Assembly: GCF_001039355.2 (NCBI RefSeq)
Contig: NW_019775680.1
Location: forward strand, 320,284-384,283
DNA: 64,000 nucleotides
Direction of reading: 5' to 3'
DNA from: Lingula anatina
Taxonomy: Eukaryota; Brachiopoda; Lingulata; Lingulida; Lingulidae
This document shows, piece after piece, positions 13,395 to 25,715 of this stretch (position 1 is its first letter; each line of letters starts with the position of its first letter). Below the pieces are notes generated by a model. It was given only the letters and a program-made list of their open reading frames with translations. It was not told the origin of the DNA and searched no databases. Made by a program: the position numbers and the translations under genes.

Positions 13395-14001
13395 TAAATG
13401 AATACATTGCACTAACTTTCCTTCACTCAAACAAATGGGAATGAGAGGTCAGAAATTAACTCTCTCACTGTTTGGAGGTGCTCTAAATTCCCAGGAGAAA
13501 TATAGCACATATATATGTAGCCATAGCTGTGGCTTCCACAAAAAGGTTCCTTCAATTAAATTTCAATAAATGGGTTCCCAAATGAGAAATCAATTATCAT
13601 TCAGACCTGACGAATGCAAAAAAAAAAAAAAAAAAAAACATTTCAACTGCACGCACTACTAATGCAGATTTCTAATAGAGTATATACCTAGAAATTCCCT
13701 CTTTAATAATGTGCACCAAAAATATAAAATCATCAAAAAAAAAAAAAACATGTTAGAATTTGATCTATATATATGTACTATCAGAAAACTAGGTACAACT
13801 TTTAAACAGACTGAAGCATATGAAATAAAATTAATTTAATTATGTAAAAACTCAAAATGCTAATGCTGCCAGATAAAAAGCTAATTGTGTTAAGAGAAGA
13901 AAAAAATTACAGGTATGGCTCAAAACTAAATGTCACTGTGGTGCACATTTTGTGCCTAAAACTTAAATAGAAAGGTGTGTCTTGAACTTCAGTTACCTTT
14001 A

Positions 14002-14332
14002 CCAAAATTGCAAACAGTTCTGCCACCTTGAGCTGCTTTCCTTGTTGGATAGTGTCAACTAATGCTTTATCATTGGCAGCGTAATAATCACCTTGGTCTG
14101 TATGATATTTGGGCGCATTGGACTGTACGTTTTTAAAGAAATCAGCAAGAGCTGGAGATTTTCCTTTAGTGTCATTTTGGCTAACCGGAGACAGGGCAGC
14201 AGAAAGTGCCGCTGACCCATCAACCTTGCTTATGGATTGCATATTTTTCAACGTAGATGACAAAGAGTTGACATTTTTTTGTGATAACTTGGCGCATTTG
14301 GGCAAATTTGGATTTTCCTTAAGGAAGGCCAT
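14002..14332 (-). CDS. Candidate exon, unknown protein
   Basis: A minus-strand frame starts ATGGCCTTCCTTAAGG at 14332 and runs about 110 codons (ending near KVAELFAILVK) to a potential donor GTAAAG|GTAACTG. The sequence is rich in Ser, Asn and Lys, with no signal peptide and no recognised motif. It lies beside mobile-element coding remnants and may belong to one. It could equally be a first coding exon of a small host gene. Confidence 0.3.
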
Positions 14333-14832
14333 TTGTTTCCCACACTTAACTTTAACAACGCGTTTTCAAGCCTTAAATTATAGTGGATGTTCTTAACATT
14401 GAAAATGGATTTTGATAACGTTTGTAAAATATTTTATATGACCTTTAAGTGTATACGTTCTTATTCAGAAGGAACATGGCATTGTAAAGAGTGCTGTAAA
14501 AAGATCATGTTCGGGAGGACTCCTCAGGTCTTACCTGGTGTGGAATTAATTTTCTATGTAACAAGGACGCAATTCGAGAGGGGGACGGAGATGAAATAAT
14601 TAGATATTAGCGCCTAGATGTGCCTCGCCTCTTCCATAAACATCATTTCAAGTACATGATATTAAGTCCTAGGTTACTACCAGGTACTTTCTATTTAAAT
14701 TTTTAAAAAAATATTTTATTTATTTTAAGAATTAATACAGATTAATGTGCTTGATAAGCCATTGTACAAATAATCACACATGCAAAAAATGCACCAGACT
14801 AATCAACAGGATTTTTTTTCTGTATTCCACAG

Positions 14833-15622
14833 GGCAACATGGATGGCTGCCTGAACGACTGAACAGATGCGGAAACATAGTTGGATACGGCAATATTGAA
14901 TTAGATCTTATACATGAATTCTTAAATGGGTCGTTTAAAGGTAAATTTTTTATAATTTCATTAATGATTATGATATTTTTGCATTAAAATATAGTTTGCT
15001 GTTATGTTAACAGCATTTCTTTATTTTTACTTTAAGAATACTGATTTATGTTATTGTGTTATTTATATTACAACAGAAACATTAAAACAAGGACGAGGGA
15101 ACATCAGTCAGGGGCACGTGGAGAGAAGTAGCGTCATCATTGGGTCTGGCGCTTGTGAAATTGATCAAGCTGGGTTGTTCGGCTTGCTGGACGAAAGAGA
15201 AGAAGCAGAAGGGAGAGGGAGGACTTATACTAGAAAAAAAATATGGCTCGGATATGGAGGTGTTTACTAATAATTATATAATTAAATATAATGAAAGCTA
15301 CATGTATATACGAGGGAAAAAATTAACCACACAAATTTTGTTTACATAGAGATAAACGTATTTAACTTATAACAACATTGTAAACTATATCAAAAAGTTA
15401 GGTTAAAATATGTTTTATTTCTAATGCTCATACTGTTCACTAATTTCAGGAATTCATACACCAATATGAAGAAGAAAATCTGTGGGAAAACATTACTGGT
15501 CGTCGACACGACTCTATTTATTTATGGAACAAGATTATAAAACCACTCAAATTGAAAAAAGAAAATACTTCTCTACTTCGATCGTCTGCAATAAGAAAGG
15601 CAGCTATGTTATAGTTCTTAGT
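14833..15622 (+). pseudogene. Multi-exon coding remnant of unknown, probably mobile-element, origin
   Basis: Three plus-strand exon-like pieces have plausible splice sites. 14833-14940 (CGNIVGYGNIELDLIHEFLN) ends at donor GTAAAT. 15076-15251 (GNISQGHVERSSVIIGSG, GLFGLLDE) joins the first in frame. About 15450-15615 reads NLWENITGRRHDSIYLWN. The second-to-third junction is not in a consistent phase and the third piece hits a stop, so it looks broken. A further piece is at 16425-16520 (GNGVKMDNAIKTKTG). It converges on a RecQ-like helicase remnant on the other strand. I do not recognise the family. Confidence 0.4.
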
Positions 15623-15785
15623 GGTAAGTACAAATTTTTTGACAAAAGTTACAACAATTACATAAATAACACTTTTTTATCTTCATTGCTTCCTTTCTTC
15701 TGTAGATCGTCAATTTCCTCATTTGTGCTTTTCTTTTTTAAGGAAACTTCACGCAGGATTGCTTCTCTAAAACAAACTTCATTTT

Positions 15786-17058
15786 CTATACAGTCTTTGC
15801 ATATTTTTTAATTTTTTCATCTGTATTTTTATGATGAACTGAAGAGGTGGGGGTGAAAAAGATGGTTGCCCTCCCCCTTTCCCCAGAAGCACGTGTGCAT
15901 CGCCCCACCTCCTGCCAGTGTGATAAGGCGTTTTTACTAAAACCCCAATGAATGACATATGAGACATCCCCAATGTTAACCCCCATCCCAAACGCAACGG
16001 TGCTGATAATTATCCGGATAGTAGATGATGGCAATAAAAATTATTTAATAATCGTGCTTTAATCAATGGATGGGATGGAACTATGAAACACTGTTAACAT
16101 GCGATTTTTTTAATTTTTTTTCTTTGTCTTTATAAGCATCTATGTCAAGATTTTCTAAAACAGTCAAAAAAATATACTAGCAATGTTCATAGACCTGACG
16201 TATATTATAGTTTTTCAAAATTGACATGTTTTTCTTTCAGTCCAGGGATTATTATGTCTTCGAGGTCCCCAAATCCTTGCTCTTTACATTTGAATAATTG
16301 CAGTAAAATATTTGGCCTGAAAAAAGTGTAAATTAATTAATTTGTTATATTTCATGGCACTGTTATAGTTAATAACCTATAAACTTATGTGGTAATTAAT
16401 TCATTTGACTTTTACTTTTTTTAGGAAATGGAGTGAAGATGGATAACGCCATTAAAACCAAGACTGGAACTATGATACTTGCAACTTTTATTCTTGGTTT
16501 TAAAAAAACGGACTATCTTTTTATATTTAGTGGGATAAAGAGAGTAAAAAGTTTTACATTATTTTATATCTTTAGATAAATTAGGGAATTGTACATATTA
16601 CCATAAGATTAAACATTACCTGTTTGGTAGTAAAGATACAATTTCCAAAGCTGCATCCTCCATGAATAAAGACTTTAAAACATCTGCAAAGACGCTATCA
16701 GTGCACGTGTTAATAAGAGAAATGGAGCGTGTGATCAAAACTCTAAGAGCACCGAGTTCCTTGTACGTCGGCTTGAAATCGTATCCCCTGCCAAGCGAAC
16801 AGAAGTAGCATATTATGAAATGTATATAATTTAAATCTATATAATGGCGAGTATGGGAGATTAATTTTTAATACCAGTCTATAAACAACATCATTTGTAA
16901 CAATATTAAAAGAAAACAAAGTATTTTAATGATAATCGTTGTCGTACTTCATCATTTTATACTGCACATTCGGACTCTTCATATATTATTTTCTTACGCA
17001 ATGCACCTCATCAACAGCAATAACCGAAATAGATTCTTGCATCTTTCTTGTCAAGTAT
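15786..17058 (-). pseudogene. RecQ-like superfamily II DNA helicase, broken multi-exon remnant
   Basis: Three minus-strand pieces appear in helicase order. About 17058-16996 encodes SVIAVDEVHC (motif II, DExH) followed by GTAAGA. 16787-16620 is a clean exon between GGCAG and GTAATG encoding YDFKPTYKELGALR and IVSLLPNR (the motif III-IV region; splitting after TG|G would give the expected W before GYDF). 16034-15786 encodes STVAFGMGVNIGDVSYVIHW and QEVGRCTR (motifs V and VI). The first two pieces do not join cleanly, motif III (normally LTATA-like) is degraded, and the Walker A exon was not found. RecQ-like genes are often carried by DNA transposons in invertebrates; this is probably such a remnant. 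Confidence 0.65.
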
Positions 17059-17439
17059 GTGAACATTGATCAAACACCATTCTTCACCACTTGTCGCCAG
17101 AGGTCGGTAAAAGTTTACATTGGTAACAGGCCTTTTCGAGGTCGACCTTGAAAAGGTGGTCGCCCTTTCCGCGAGAGTTCGACAATATGGCGTGCTGTTG
17201 TGTCTGTGCAGTAGGAAGCTGAAATAAAAAGAGCAAAACTTTATGAACCTCGTGCCTGAAGGTACACGAAAACACTTTTAATTGGATTTACATACTACAA
17301 GGTACAACGGAGGACCCACAAAGATTGTCAGAACGTGGATATTTCGAGGTACTAAAGCGTCTTAAGATTTTTGTACATACTTCTATGAGGCCTTACCAGA
17401 TGTAAGGGTAGGCCTACCGTAAGCTTGTAAGGCCGAAAA

Positions 17440-18620
17440 CTGAGGCAATTATGCTATATGCCACATCTTCTAAAACCTGGTCCAAGTTATTCTGGTGGTC
17501 ATTTACCAGTTTGCTGAGTCGTGCTTTGAGAGTTTGGTTGTCTTCTCATCCAATCCATTCGTTTGTGGGTGATATGCACTGGTCACTAAATGGCTGATGT
17601 TAAGGCCTTGCATATCTCCATATTGATGGCTGCAACAAACTCTCGTCCCTGATCCGACAGCAAGCGTTTTGGGGCACTCCACCTTAAATATAAGACGTCT
17701 ATGGTGAAAAAAACTGCAGTATGTCTATTCCTCATCTATACTTATAACTACAGGTTTGTTGTCGCCAACAAACAAAAAAGCAGCCCTCAGCTGTGCAACA
17801 AATAAGACATCTAGTAATATCAGTATTCATGATGTAACAGGCTGATTTGCAAATTGAACAATACTCAGCAGAAGGGTTGAAAGTAAGTCAAAGTAGTGCA
17901 GTTCCTGATAAACCCATTGGTTGAGTAACATTATAAGCAAGCAAGCTAGGAAAAGACATCATTATCATAAAAGTACATATCAGCAAGGTTCAAAAATTGG
18001 TTGTATCTTAGCGTTTGAAACAAATGGATGAAATATGCTTACATGCATTCACAGCCATAGTGTCTGGCAAGATTTCTTTTTAGTGTACATTTTCAGAACC
18101 ACGTAACAGATAATTTTAACAAAGCTTAGACTGTATATATACCTATCAAATCTATTCCAACCAATTCCATAGCTTTTGTCACAGTGATGGGCTTCAATTC
18201 TGGGCTCCGCGTCTTGATCTGAGTCTGTTTCTGGCATTTGCCACAGACCTGTGTCTGTCATTTTATACACATGACTGTATAACATTTGAGCAATTCATGC
18301 TTAAACAACCATTTGTGGTATATTGATAATGTTATGGAAAAAAGAAAGAATAAGAAAATCATAAAAAGTACAGTGTTCATTTATTAACAAAATTGTTCTT
18401 GGTTACAAACAAATTAATACACTAACTGCAATATATACGGCACTAATGGATTGGCTTTAATTTAAGCAAAGGGTCACAATTTAAATAACCCATAAACACT
18501 CGCTGAGTAAACCCACATATTCCATGACATCTTCCTTCCTCCAGTTCCACAAAAAATGGGCCCGAATCTTTGTCAAGGTGGCGCTGATGCCGCTGTGACC
18601 CCCGGCTGTAGATGAATAAT
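17440..18620 (-). pseudogene. Integrase (H2C2 zinc finger + DDE core) remnant, retroelement or Ginger/KRBA2 type
   Basis: Minus-strand pieces run in integrase order. Near 18610-18530: HSGISATLTKIRAHFLWNW (H2C2 region). Near 18255-18150: CGKCQKQTQIKTR and ELVGIDLIG, ending at a donor-like GTATAT. Near 17690-17450: RLLSDQGREFVAAINME (Asp of the core), then after a frameshift TSAYHPQTNGLDE (final Glu) and WTRF-type sequence. Frameshifts and stops make it non-functional. The spacing of the pieces suggests introns, which fits host-like or Ginger-type integrases better than a simple gypsy pol. Confidence 0.65.
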
Positions 18621-19053
18621 ATTCATTTAAAATATCTTTGACTAATTCTACATCCAATATACATCCAATTTGCTGATTACCATCTTTACAAAGAAAGTAA
18701 AAATTTTCTCCTTAAAAAAAAAAAAATTATGAGAAAAATTTTACAATTGTATACATCAGTTGTGACATCGAGGTCAAACTGTCTGCAAAATATTTAAGAT
18801 ATAGGTTGAAAATTGCCTGAGAGGAAAGGTATCAATAAGAAAGGCACAAGTCTGCCTTGCGAGTCGCAGGGGCCACGTGAGATGTGTCCTTTCTTGAAAT
18901 GTCAAGCAGGGGTGCTAATTGCAAGGCGCTATATGGTCATGGAAATTGTACTCATTTCTAGAGTTTGTACTGCTACATGTACCTGTGTACGTGGCACGCA
19001 CTCACCACTAACGAAGAAAATGCAACGCACAGTGAAAGTAGTTCCCTTATGCG

Positions 19054-19200
19054 TCACTTTTGCTTCACACTTGCCTTACATGCTAGTGATGATGTACTAA
19101 TGGCGTACATCAGTTTTGCCTCCTCTTTTCCACTTATTTCTTCGTCCTCCTCCCTTCTTTGCTGCTCTCTAAGCTTCTTTCTCTTGCTTTTTGGAGGCAT
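19054..19200 (-). CDS. Short basic/acidic ORF, possible first exon of the integrase-type element
   Basis: Starts MPPKSKRKKLREQQRREEDE and runs 48 codons. A donor-like GCAT|GTAAGG occurs near its end. The very charged N-terminus is typical of a nuclear protein. It lies about 0.6 kb upstream, on the same strand, of the integrase remnant and may be its 5' exon; this is inference only. Confidence 0.3.
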   Translation of the reverse strand: MPPKSKRKKLREQQRREEDEEISGKEEAKLMYAISTSSLACKASVKQK

Positions 19201-20599
19201 ATTAGAAGCTGAATTGAGCAAAATCTGAAAATTTTAAAAAATTGTTGTGCACATTGTGCAATCGACGTTCATTGTCGAGACCTGCGCGTGCGTCGCTAGC
19301 ACGAATTTTACACTCCAGGAGGTGATGCACCTCCAACGCATTCTTGGTGTGCTTTCGACTTTGTTCCTTAGCTGTGAGGGCGCGCGCCGTACTGAACACG
19401 CAAAGGGCACTTGCTTCTTTATTGCTTGCAATGTGCGTCTTGGACCACACACGACTCACTTACGAACTCCTTACGAGGGGAGCAAGTTACACTTGCGCTC
19501 TGGCTGTTCTTTGATTATTCACAGAATCTTTTGGGCATGTCCAACATCCTCTGTGCGTGCTTACGGGCTGTCTGCGAACTCGAAATTTCGTAAGAAGGAC
19601 TTGCATGGGACGTGAGATTCTGCGCAAAATTTGGATGCAAACAGCGGGTAAGAGCCCGTACGGCCAGTTGTGACCGAGGCTTTAGTAACTCTGAACAGGA
19701 GACTAGCTTCTGACATGTATTTACAATAGAAACACATAGAAAATATTGAAAAAAGTGAGAATTCTCTAGGAAGTCTGGTCTCTGAGAAATCTTTCAATGA
19801 TAGGAAACAGTGGTTATTGATATGTAACAGTACCCTCTACCAGGGCGACATATTCCACATATATTCACAGATATGTCTTACCCACCCATACAGTACTTCG
19901 TGTACCAGTTCAGAAGTCAGTTCATTCACTTTGTCTTCAGATGGATTCCACTCACATCTGCAAAAAGTAAATATTAATGATGGAAAATGCAGCAAAGTAC
20001 TTCAGCATAATAACCTTGATATATTCACCATTTCAGTGTTGCATACTCTTCTGTTGTTACCAAAAAATCAGCAACTGTAAGATCCTTTCTCTTGCCCTAT
20101 AATAAATAAACAAATTTAATTCATCTTGCAATTTAACAATATCCAGAAACATATGCAACCATAAAAGAGGAAAAGCGGGAGGGGGGGGGGGAGGGGGGCA
20201 TCTGTTTTCCTAGAATCTACAGCAAGCGTGTTGTCAAGTTCATCATCTGGTTCTGGATATCAAAAAACGTAAGAATGATTGGTATGTGTAGCAAAGCAAA
20301 ATAATTAAAGCTATCAGACCTACTAAGTAAACGCAGCACTAATAAAATAAAAAAATGAATAAATGAAAGAAATACCTGTTAATCTGAATCATCTCTAGAG
20401 GGACATGTATTTAATTAACATAAGGCTCAAATAACCTGAACAATGTGTTTATGAAATACAAGTACATATACAGGGTAATTAAAAATATTTTAAAGAAAAA
20501 TCTACAAACGTGTTACATCAGGTTTACCTGTGAGTTAGTAGAACAATCCATCATATGCAGGCCAACCATTAACTGTGATGCCCTAACTTTCTGACTTTC

Positions 20600-20940
20600 T
20601 GACTTTCTGCAGAATACTTTGAAGGACCAGAGTGGACACCAGTTCAGATTTTTCACAGTCTGTGCATCCTTTTCGCATTAAAGACAGTAGCATGCTGCTG
20701 AGCTGTGTCGCCTTCTCCTCAACTGTGGCCCTCAATTCTGTAAAAGTGCATGTTATTAGGCCATTGTCTTTTCATTCACTCAATTTCACCATGGCCGTTT
20801 TTAAATTCGCATCAGGAGCACCCTTCAATCTTTCTATCTCGGCATCCTTCCATATTATTACTCTATTCTGCCTGAATATTTCTTGTTGTTGAAAGAAAAC
20901 CAGCCTCTCCTCAAGCTCCCTCCTCAGTCTCTCTGCTGTT
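20600..20940 (-). other. Coiled-coil coding-like fragments
   Basis: The minus strand reads AERLRRELEERLVFFQQQE and KDAEIERLKG (about 20940-20775). After an acceptor-like TGCACTTTTACAG it reads LRATVEEKATQLSSMLLSLM and a CTDC motif (about 20735-20600). Heptad-type spacing suggests a coiled coil. The junction phase is not clear and no ATG was assigned. It could be exons of an unrecognised gene or part of the mobile-element cluster. Confidence 0.3.
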
Positions 20941-20949
20941 GTTAAATTA

Positions 20950-22875
20950 AAAGGGGTTGAAGGACAGGTTGAGGTTGGAGGTTTTCATGCTCTTCGAGGC
21001 GAATCCAACATAAAATGAGTTTTTGCCTTTTTTTCTTTTCTTTTTATCTTAGCATAAGGGAATAGTTGTTTCATATGCTCTCCTAAAATGTGCATTAAAA
21101 GCTGAAGAAGGTAAATAAAGCCAGTCAAAACCAAACCAGTTTTAAGATTTGTGTATATTTAAACAAACTTGTATGAATAATGCTCAAATGTGATTGAGAA
21201 ACGATACATTGATAATTCCTGTGACGGCAAGAAACCGACTTGACCTAGTTTAGGCACTACTGGTAGTTTGAGAAGTAAGCTACCAGTGAAAGAGGGCCAT
21301 GAGATTTAATATGCAATTCCGTGCTAAAACATAACCATACTACTAAACCAATCTACTCTTTCCTGTTGCCAACGCTATGAATCCATCGTCCATCACTTAG
21401 AATAAAACGTTTTTATTGTTTAAAATATAAGTAATAACATGTATAAAACCATTGACTCCGTGTGTAATATTCATGAACCCAATGTTATGTTACAGTATAA
21501 TCAAAATAGAAATATCAAGGCTTTTTGTAATATAATCACATCAGAAACTCCCCCCCCCCACACACACACACATACAAACAACCCACTCACCTGTTTATGA
21601 GTGTGAAAGCTATTTGAAAGTAGGTCAAACGTTCACGGATATGACAGGCCATGTAACGGTTCTTATGGGAGATAGGTATGTCGTTTTGCATATTTTTTTC
21701 ATTCTGCCAATTTTGAGAAGAAATATCCGTATCTTTCATTTTACTTAGTAAAAATCAATTGAAACACGTCGATTTCTTTAATTTATTACATAATTCGTCA
21801 GATGTTATTCAGTACAAAATTTCCCTTAAAAAACCTTTACCCCCTCTTGTGAATGCACTGTGTCATCTGCAGAGCATCAGCGCTGGATATACTCCGCGCT
21901 TCCCGGGAGCTGAACAGTTAACGTGGTCTGAATTATTTTAGGGAGAGTCAGATGGAATAGAGAGGGACCTTGGCGTCTTTAAAGTTCTACACGAGGAAGC
22001 TGGAAATGTGGCCTAATATTACTCTTTTCCATAAAGGTTTGCAATAAAATCTGCCTTTAAGTGACCCCATGGACAACCAAAGGTTTTTGCTGGCATCTTG
22101 ATACATCTCCCACTTTTGTCTCCCCCTAGAATGGTCCATACTAAAAAATCAATAATCGTATGACAATTTTATACAGACAATTGACCTACTTTAATACACA
22201 AGCTTCTACATGTATGTTGTCGGGTATTATGGCTTTAGAGTGAAAACATATTACACGTCTGTGATATAATCAACGTGCCCCTATACAACGACCTGCGAAC
22301 AATATTATATATATAAAAAAAGGTATTTGCAAAACACTATACACACTTTGGCCTCAAAACAACTGATGAAAAATTTACTATCATTATGAAATCTCAAGAA
22401 GAAGAAATCCTTATTGCACTAGCTCAGTTTCTCTACTCCGCTTTTGCTAGGAGGGATCTTGAAGACTGCTGCACTTATCGGCAATTGAGTAGTAGTAAAA
22501 GAGACTCGAGATTTTTTTTTGTTAGTAAATAGTCTTATTCATTGTGATTGTTTATTAGCATATTCACTAAAATTATATTGTCATTTTCATCCACCCAGGT
22601 GGATGCATATGTAACAGTGAAATAAACTAAACTGTAAAAGTTATTTCTAATTTCATAATTTATAAACAGTGCGTGGTTCAAGTGTCTCGATTTGTGAGCA
22701 AAACGGAACATTAGATTTTGAAATTAATGAAAAAATAAGAGGCAAGCCAAAATAAGAGAAAATCCATTTTCTCTTATATGCAAATTAAGCCCACCATTAT
22801 ATAGTAATATGTGGCTGGCTTGAAGTGATGTTCATATCAGAGATTTGTAAAGGTGATGATCGTGATGGCCTTGAT
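20950..22875. other. Intergenic region, no supported gene
   Basis: AT-rich sequence. A C run plus (CA)n microsatellite lies at about 21549-21571. No coding exon or element end was convincing. Confidence 0.5.
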
Positions 22876-22991
22876 GATCTTGATGGTGATATAAAAGTCT
22901 TATAAAAGTTTTCAGAAAGTTTCAAAGTTATTTGATCTTGATGGTGATATAAAAGTCTTATCAAAGTTTTCAGAAAGTTTCAAAATTATTT
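22876..22991. repeat. Two tandem 58-bp repeats
   Basis: Unit 1 starts at 22876 and unit 2 at 22934 (GATCTTGATGGTGATATAAA and so on, through TTTCAGAAAGTTTCAAA). They differ at about two positions, indicating a recent duplication. Confidence 0.9.
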
Positions 22992-23074
22992 GTATTTATA
23001 CAATCATTTCACAAGTTAAGGATAGATAGTAGACGCGCTTCAGAGATGCCCTGCAGACGACACGACTTTTGCAG

Positions 23075-23172
23075 GGGCAGATCCAGGATTATTTGAAGGG
23101 TGGGGGGGACGAGCAGGTATAGAAAACGAACAGGTATGGAAAACAAAAATTGAAATAATCCTGGATCCGCCC
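23075..23172. mobile_element. Short foldback MITE of the GATCCAGGATTATTT family
   Basis: Arms 23075-23097 and 23150-23172 are inverted copies around GATCCAGGATTATTT, with a G-rich loop. Related ends occur at 271-285, 889-904, 25766-25790, 40484-40500 and 51648-51665, so this is a dispersed family. The sequence just upstream (TTCAGAGATGCCCTGCAG) recurs at 40432. Confidence 0.75.
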
Positions 23173-23583
23173 TTGAACTCGTGATAGGCAGCCACTGTAA
23201 AAAAAAAAAAAGAATGCTAGTATTTACTGCAGACAGAATACATTCTTCTTCTTCTATGCTCGTCAGGTTATGTGATATGGGTAAAATGCAGTTAGTGTGG
23301 AAATTAATTATCAAGTAAAATCGAACTACCACAAAAATTACCTATATGTCCTAGTATTCCTGTCTACCCAGCCAGCTATGCTAATCACTGACAATACAAG
23401 AAAAATGAGGGTGAACTTATAATATCTTTCGAACCTAGTTTAGTGACAGAGCACCGCTTCCACTTTGGGACGAGCTTTTGGTGTGGATTGTTTGCGTGTG
23501 ATATTGACTTCAAACTTACAGGTTTGGGACTGAAGCTTGGAGTTAACATCACAGACTTATTGTAGATTAACTAGCGTCTATTA

Positions 23584-24161
23584 TCAGAAGGAAGAGAAGA
23601 GTGTAAAAAATCGATGTGTCATCGCCATGCAGAAAGCAATCAGGAGAGAGGTTGTCAGGTAGGTCATTAATATAAAGAGGAAAGAGCAGCGGACCGAGGA
23701 TGCTACCTTAAGGGACGCTTCTTCAGTTGATTCGGTTAATGTGCCATTAACAGATACCCTCACCTTTCTGTTCTGCAGGTATGACGGTAAAGTGAAAATA
23801 ATTACCTTCAACCCATATGCTGACAACAACATAACAGTTTATGCTTGACTCTGTGGAAGGCTTCCGAAAAAATAAATCGAGAAACATTCCTCTAATGTCC
23901 CATCCTTTTTTCTAAGGCTACTTCTTATCAAAATTTGAATTGTCAGTAGCTGATGCTAAAACCTTTGAGAAATCCAGATTGTCTATTAAACAGTATATTT
24001 TTTTTATATATTATTTTTTCTAAAGTCATTGATATCTCACTTAGTAGTGAAACATGCTTATAATTTTCGATGCAGCTTTTATTACCTATTTTATAGATCG
24101 GGGAGATGTAAGCCGTTTTCCATATATCCGGAAAGGTACTGCTCTGTAACATGTATTCCAA
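23584..24161 (-). pseudogene. Non-LTR retrotransposon reverse transcriptase fragment
   Basis: The minus strand encodes FPDIWKTAYISPIYKIGNKS and VSLLSEISMTLEKII (fingers/palm), then a frameshifted MFLDL block, YLQNRKVRVSVNG, and in another frame GSILGPLLF, LYINDLPDNLS and HGDDTSIF, where HGDD replaces the catalytic YxDD box. The Q of the usual PQG motif is a TAA stop. The order matches jockey/CR1/RTE-like LINE reverse transcriptases. Multiple frameshifts show it is dead. Confidence 0.85.
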
Positions 24162-24429
24162 TATAGAACACGAAATGGTTTCGCAATAATATCTCTGCTG
24201 ATTTTGAGCATTGTAATCGTCACAGAGTCTGGAACACTTGCCTTTGAGCTATCCAAGCTATCAATTATCTGATCTGCGTATTAGTCTCAGCCACCTCAGT
24301 TTCCCTTGTTCTGGGAGGGGGGGGAGGGGGGGGGAGAAGAATAGCGTTGCAGTGCCAATCTCATCCGCAGGGTGATATTTCTGTGAGATATGCTTCAGAA
24401 ATGCTGACGATTTTTCCAACCCAGTATAT

Positions 24430-25045
24430 GCAAAGAGGTGAACAGGTGATCTTGACACTAGAATGCTAACTGTTAACATAACTCTCAAAGGTCTTGCTAT
24501 CAGTGACAATCGCTGAAAAGTAGCACCGGTCTCACATCACTCTTGCTGGGTAAGGTTTGAGGAATTTTTCATCTGCATGACAGAGAGATTATGGTTTCAT
24601 GTGAGTTGCTCAAAGCTGAGCACTGCCGACTTGGGACAGTTCTCATAATTTGGTGATCGCCGTGGCTTGAAAGGATATCAGAAATATTCGGCATATCCCA
24701 ACACTGTATCTCATCATTCCCTTCACTAAATGCCATGACGTTTACTTCAAATTCTGAATTATAATATGACAGAGTGTAGCAAAAGTGGAAAGATCAACAG
24801 GAGTTTCTACATCATTACCTGCATACGAATAATGTTACTTTCTGTATAGAGAGAGCAGTTCCGAAGGGAATATTCACGACAGGGACCCTGGGAGGCAATT
24901 TGATTTTGTTGGACAATATAATGAAACCGAAAACTTTGTTACTAATTGACCGATTGATACTGATGGATTATTAAACGACTTTCGATATTTCGACCACCAT
25001 GAGATACTTGACACTCTAGCTCCATCCCACTTCTCTGATGGTGTT
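24430..25045. repeat. Non-coding duplicated block (matches about 45720-46446)
   Basis: Long collinear similarity, e.g. AGGGACCCTGGGAGGCAATT and TGCATACGAATAATGTTACT occur in both. The two copies differ by many substitutions and indels, so this is an older duplication or dispersed repeat. No coding frame is shared. Confidence 0.8.
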
Positions 25046-25420
25046 TATGCAGATTATGCTTGTTGCAAGATTGCCCAATCAAATTCAGTAGCAACTTTCG
25101 TCTGTTAAAGCAACTGTCGCCAGTTAGATGATATGAAATGTTTTACATATACCTAGTTTTGGCCTTATGGAAAGTAGGAAAGTGCGTCTATCAGTGTAAC
25201 TAATGAAAATCAATGACGCCCCAAAACGTATGTGTACATCGTTTTTTGGACAAATAGGGAGTTTTCTGCCAAAGAATATGATTGGATAATTCACTAAAAA
25301 TTCTCTTTGAAAGGTGTAGTCTGCCCAGCGTTTAATCAGACCAACAGACGCGATCTGACCATCAGCAGATCTGCAATTTGCCAGAAATTAATTCATCAGC
25401 CGTAGAACTATCGTCTGAAG

Positions 25421-25496
25421 ATGAAGATAACTAGTCCCATGCTTTTTTGTGTTGTTTTGATGATGGCTACACTATCTTGTGCAGTCGGCGGTGCTC
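25421..25496 (+). CDS. Orphan signal-peptide exon
   Basis: ATG at 25421 opens MKITSPMLFCVVLMMATLSC followed by AVGGA, a clear signal peptide, ending after 76 nt (phase 1) at the consensus donor GTAAGT. It looks like the first exon of a secreted protein gene on the plus strand. Phase-1 acceptors downstream include the Ly6 exons (29510, 31113) and the 21-nt micro-exons (37547), but a foldback element and transposons intervene and the partner exon cannot be proven from sequence alone. Confidence 0.55.
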
Positions 25497-25511
25497 GTAA
25501 GTTCTAAGCTT

Positions 25512-25715
25512 ATCGTTCTAGCTGGATCGATCCAACTCTGCAGGAGATTTGCAATCACTGTAACTGCCTTAAATGCCAGACACACCTCGAGCTGCTAGGA
25601 AGTATTAAGCCGTGCGCACAAGAAAGTGAATTATCCCCTAGCATCAAGGAGGCGTGTCAGACAATTAAACTGATTACATTATCAGCAATTAAGCGGCGTT
25701 TGATCGAACCAGGTG
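25512..25715. mobile_element. Diverged foldback MITE (family of 45192 and 60306)
   Basis: Terminal GATCGATCC-like ends and an imperfect palindrome around CTTAAATGCCAGACACACCTC and GAGGCGTGTCAGACAATTAA. The centre contains CTGCTAGG and CCTAGCA. The same core words occur in the 45192-45361 and 60306-60473 elements. It lies 16 bases after the orphan signal-peptide exon. Confidence 0.6.

Noticed and set aside
20180-20200. G-quadruplex regulatory site in the G run
   Set aside because: G runs also occur at 24316 and 23098 and look like low-complexity sequence; nothing links them to a promoter.
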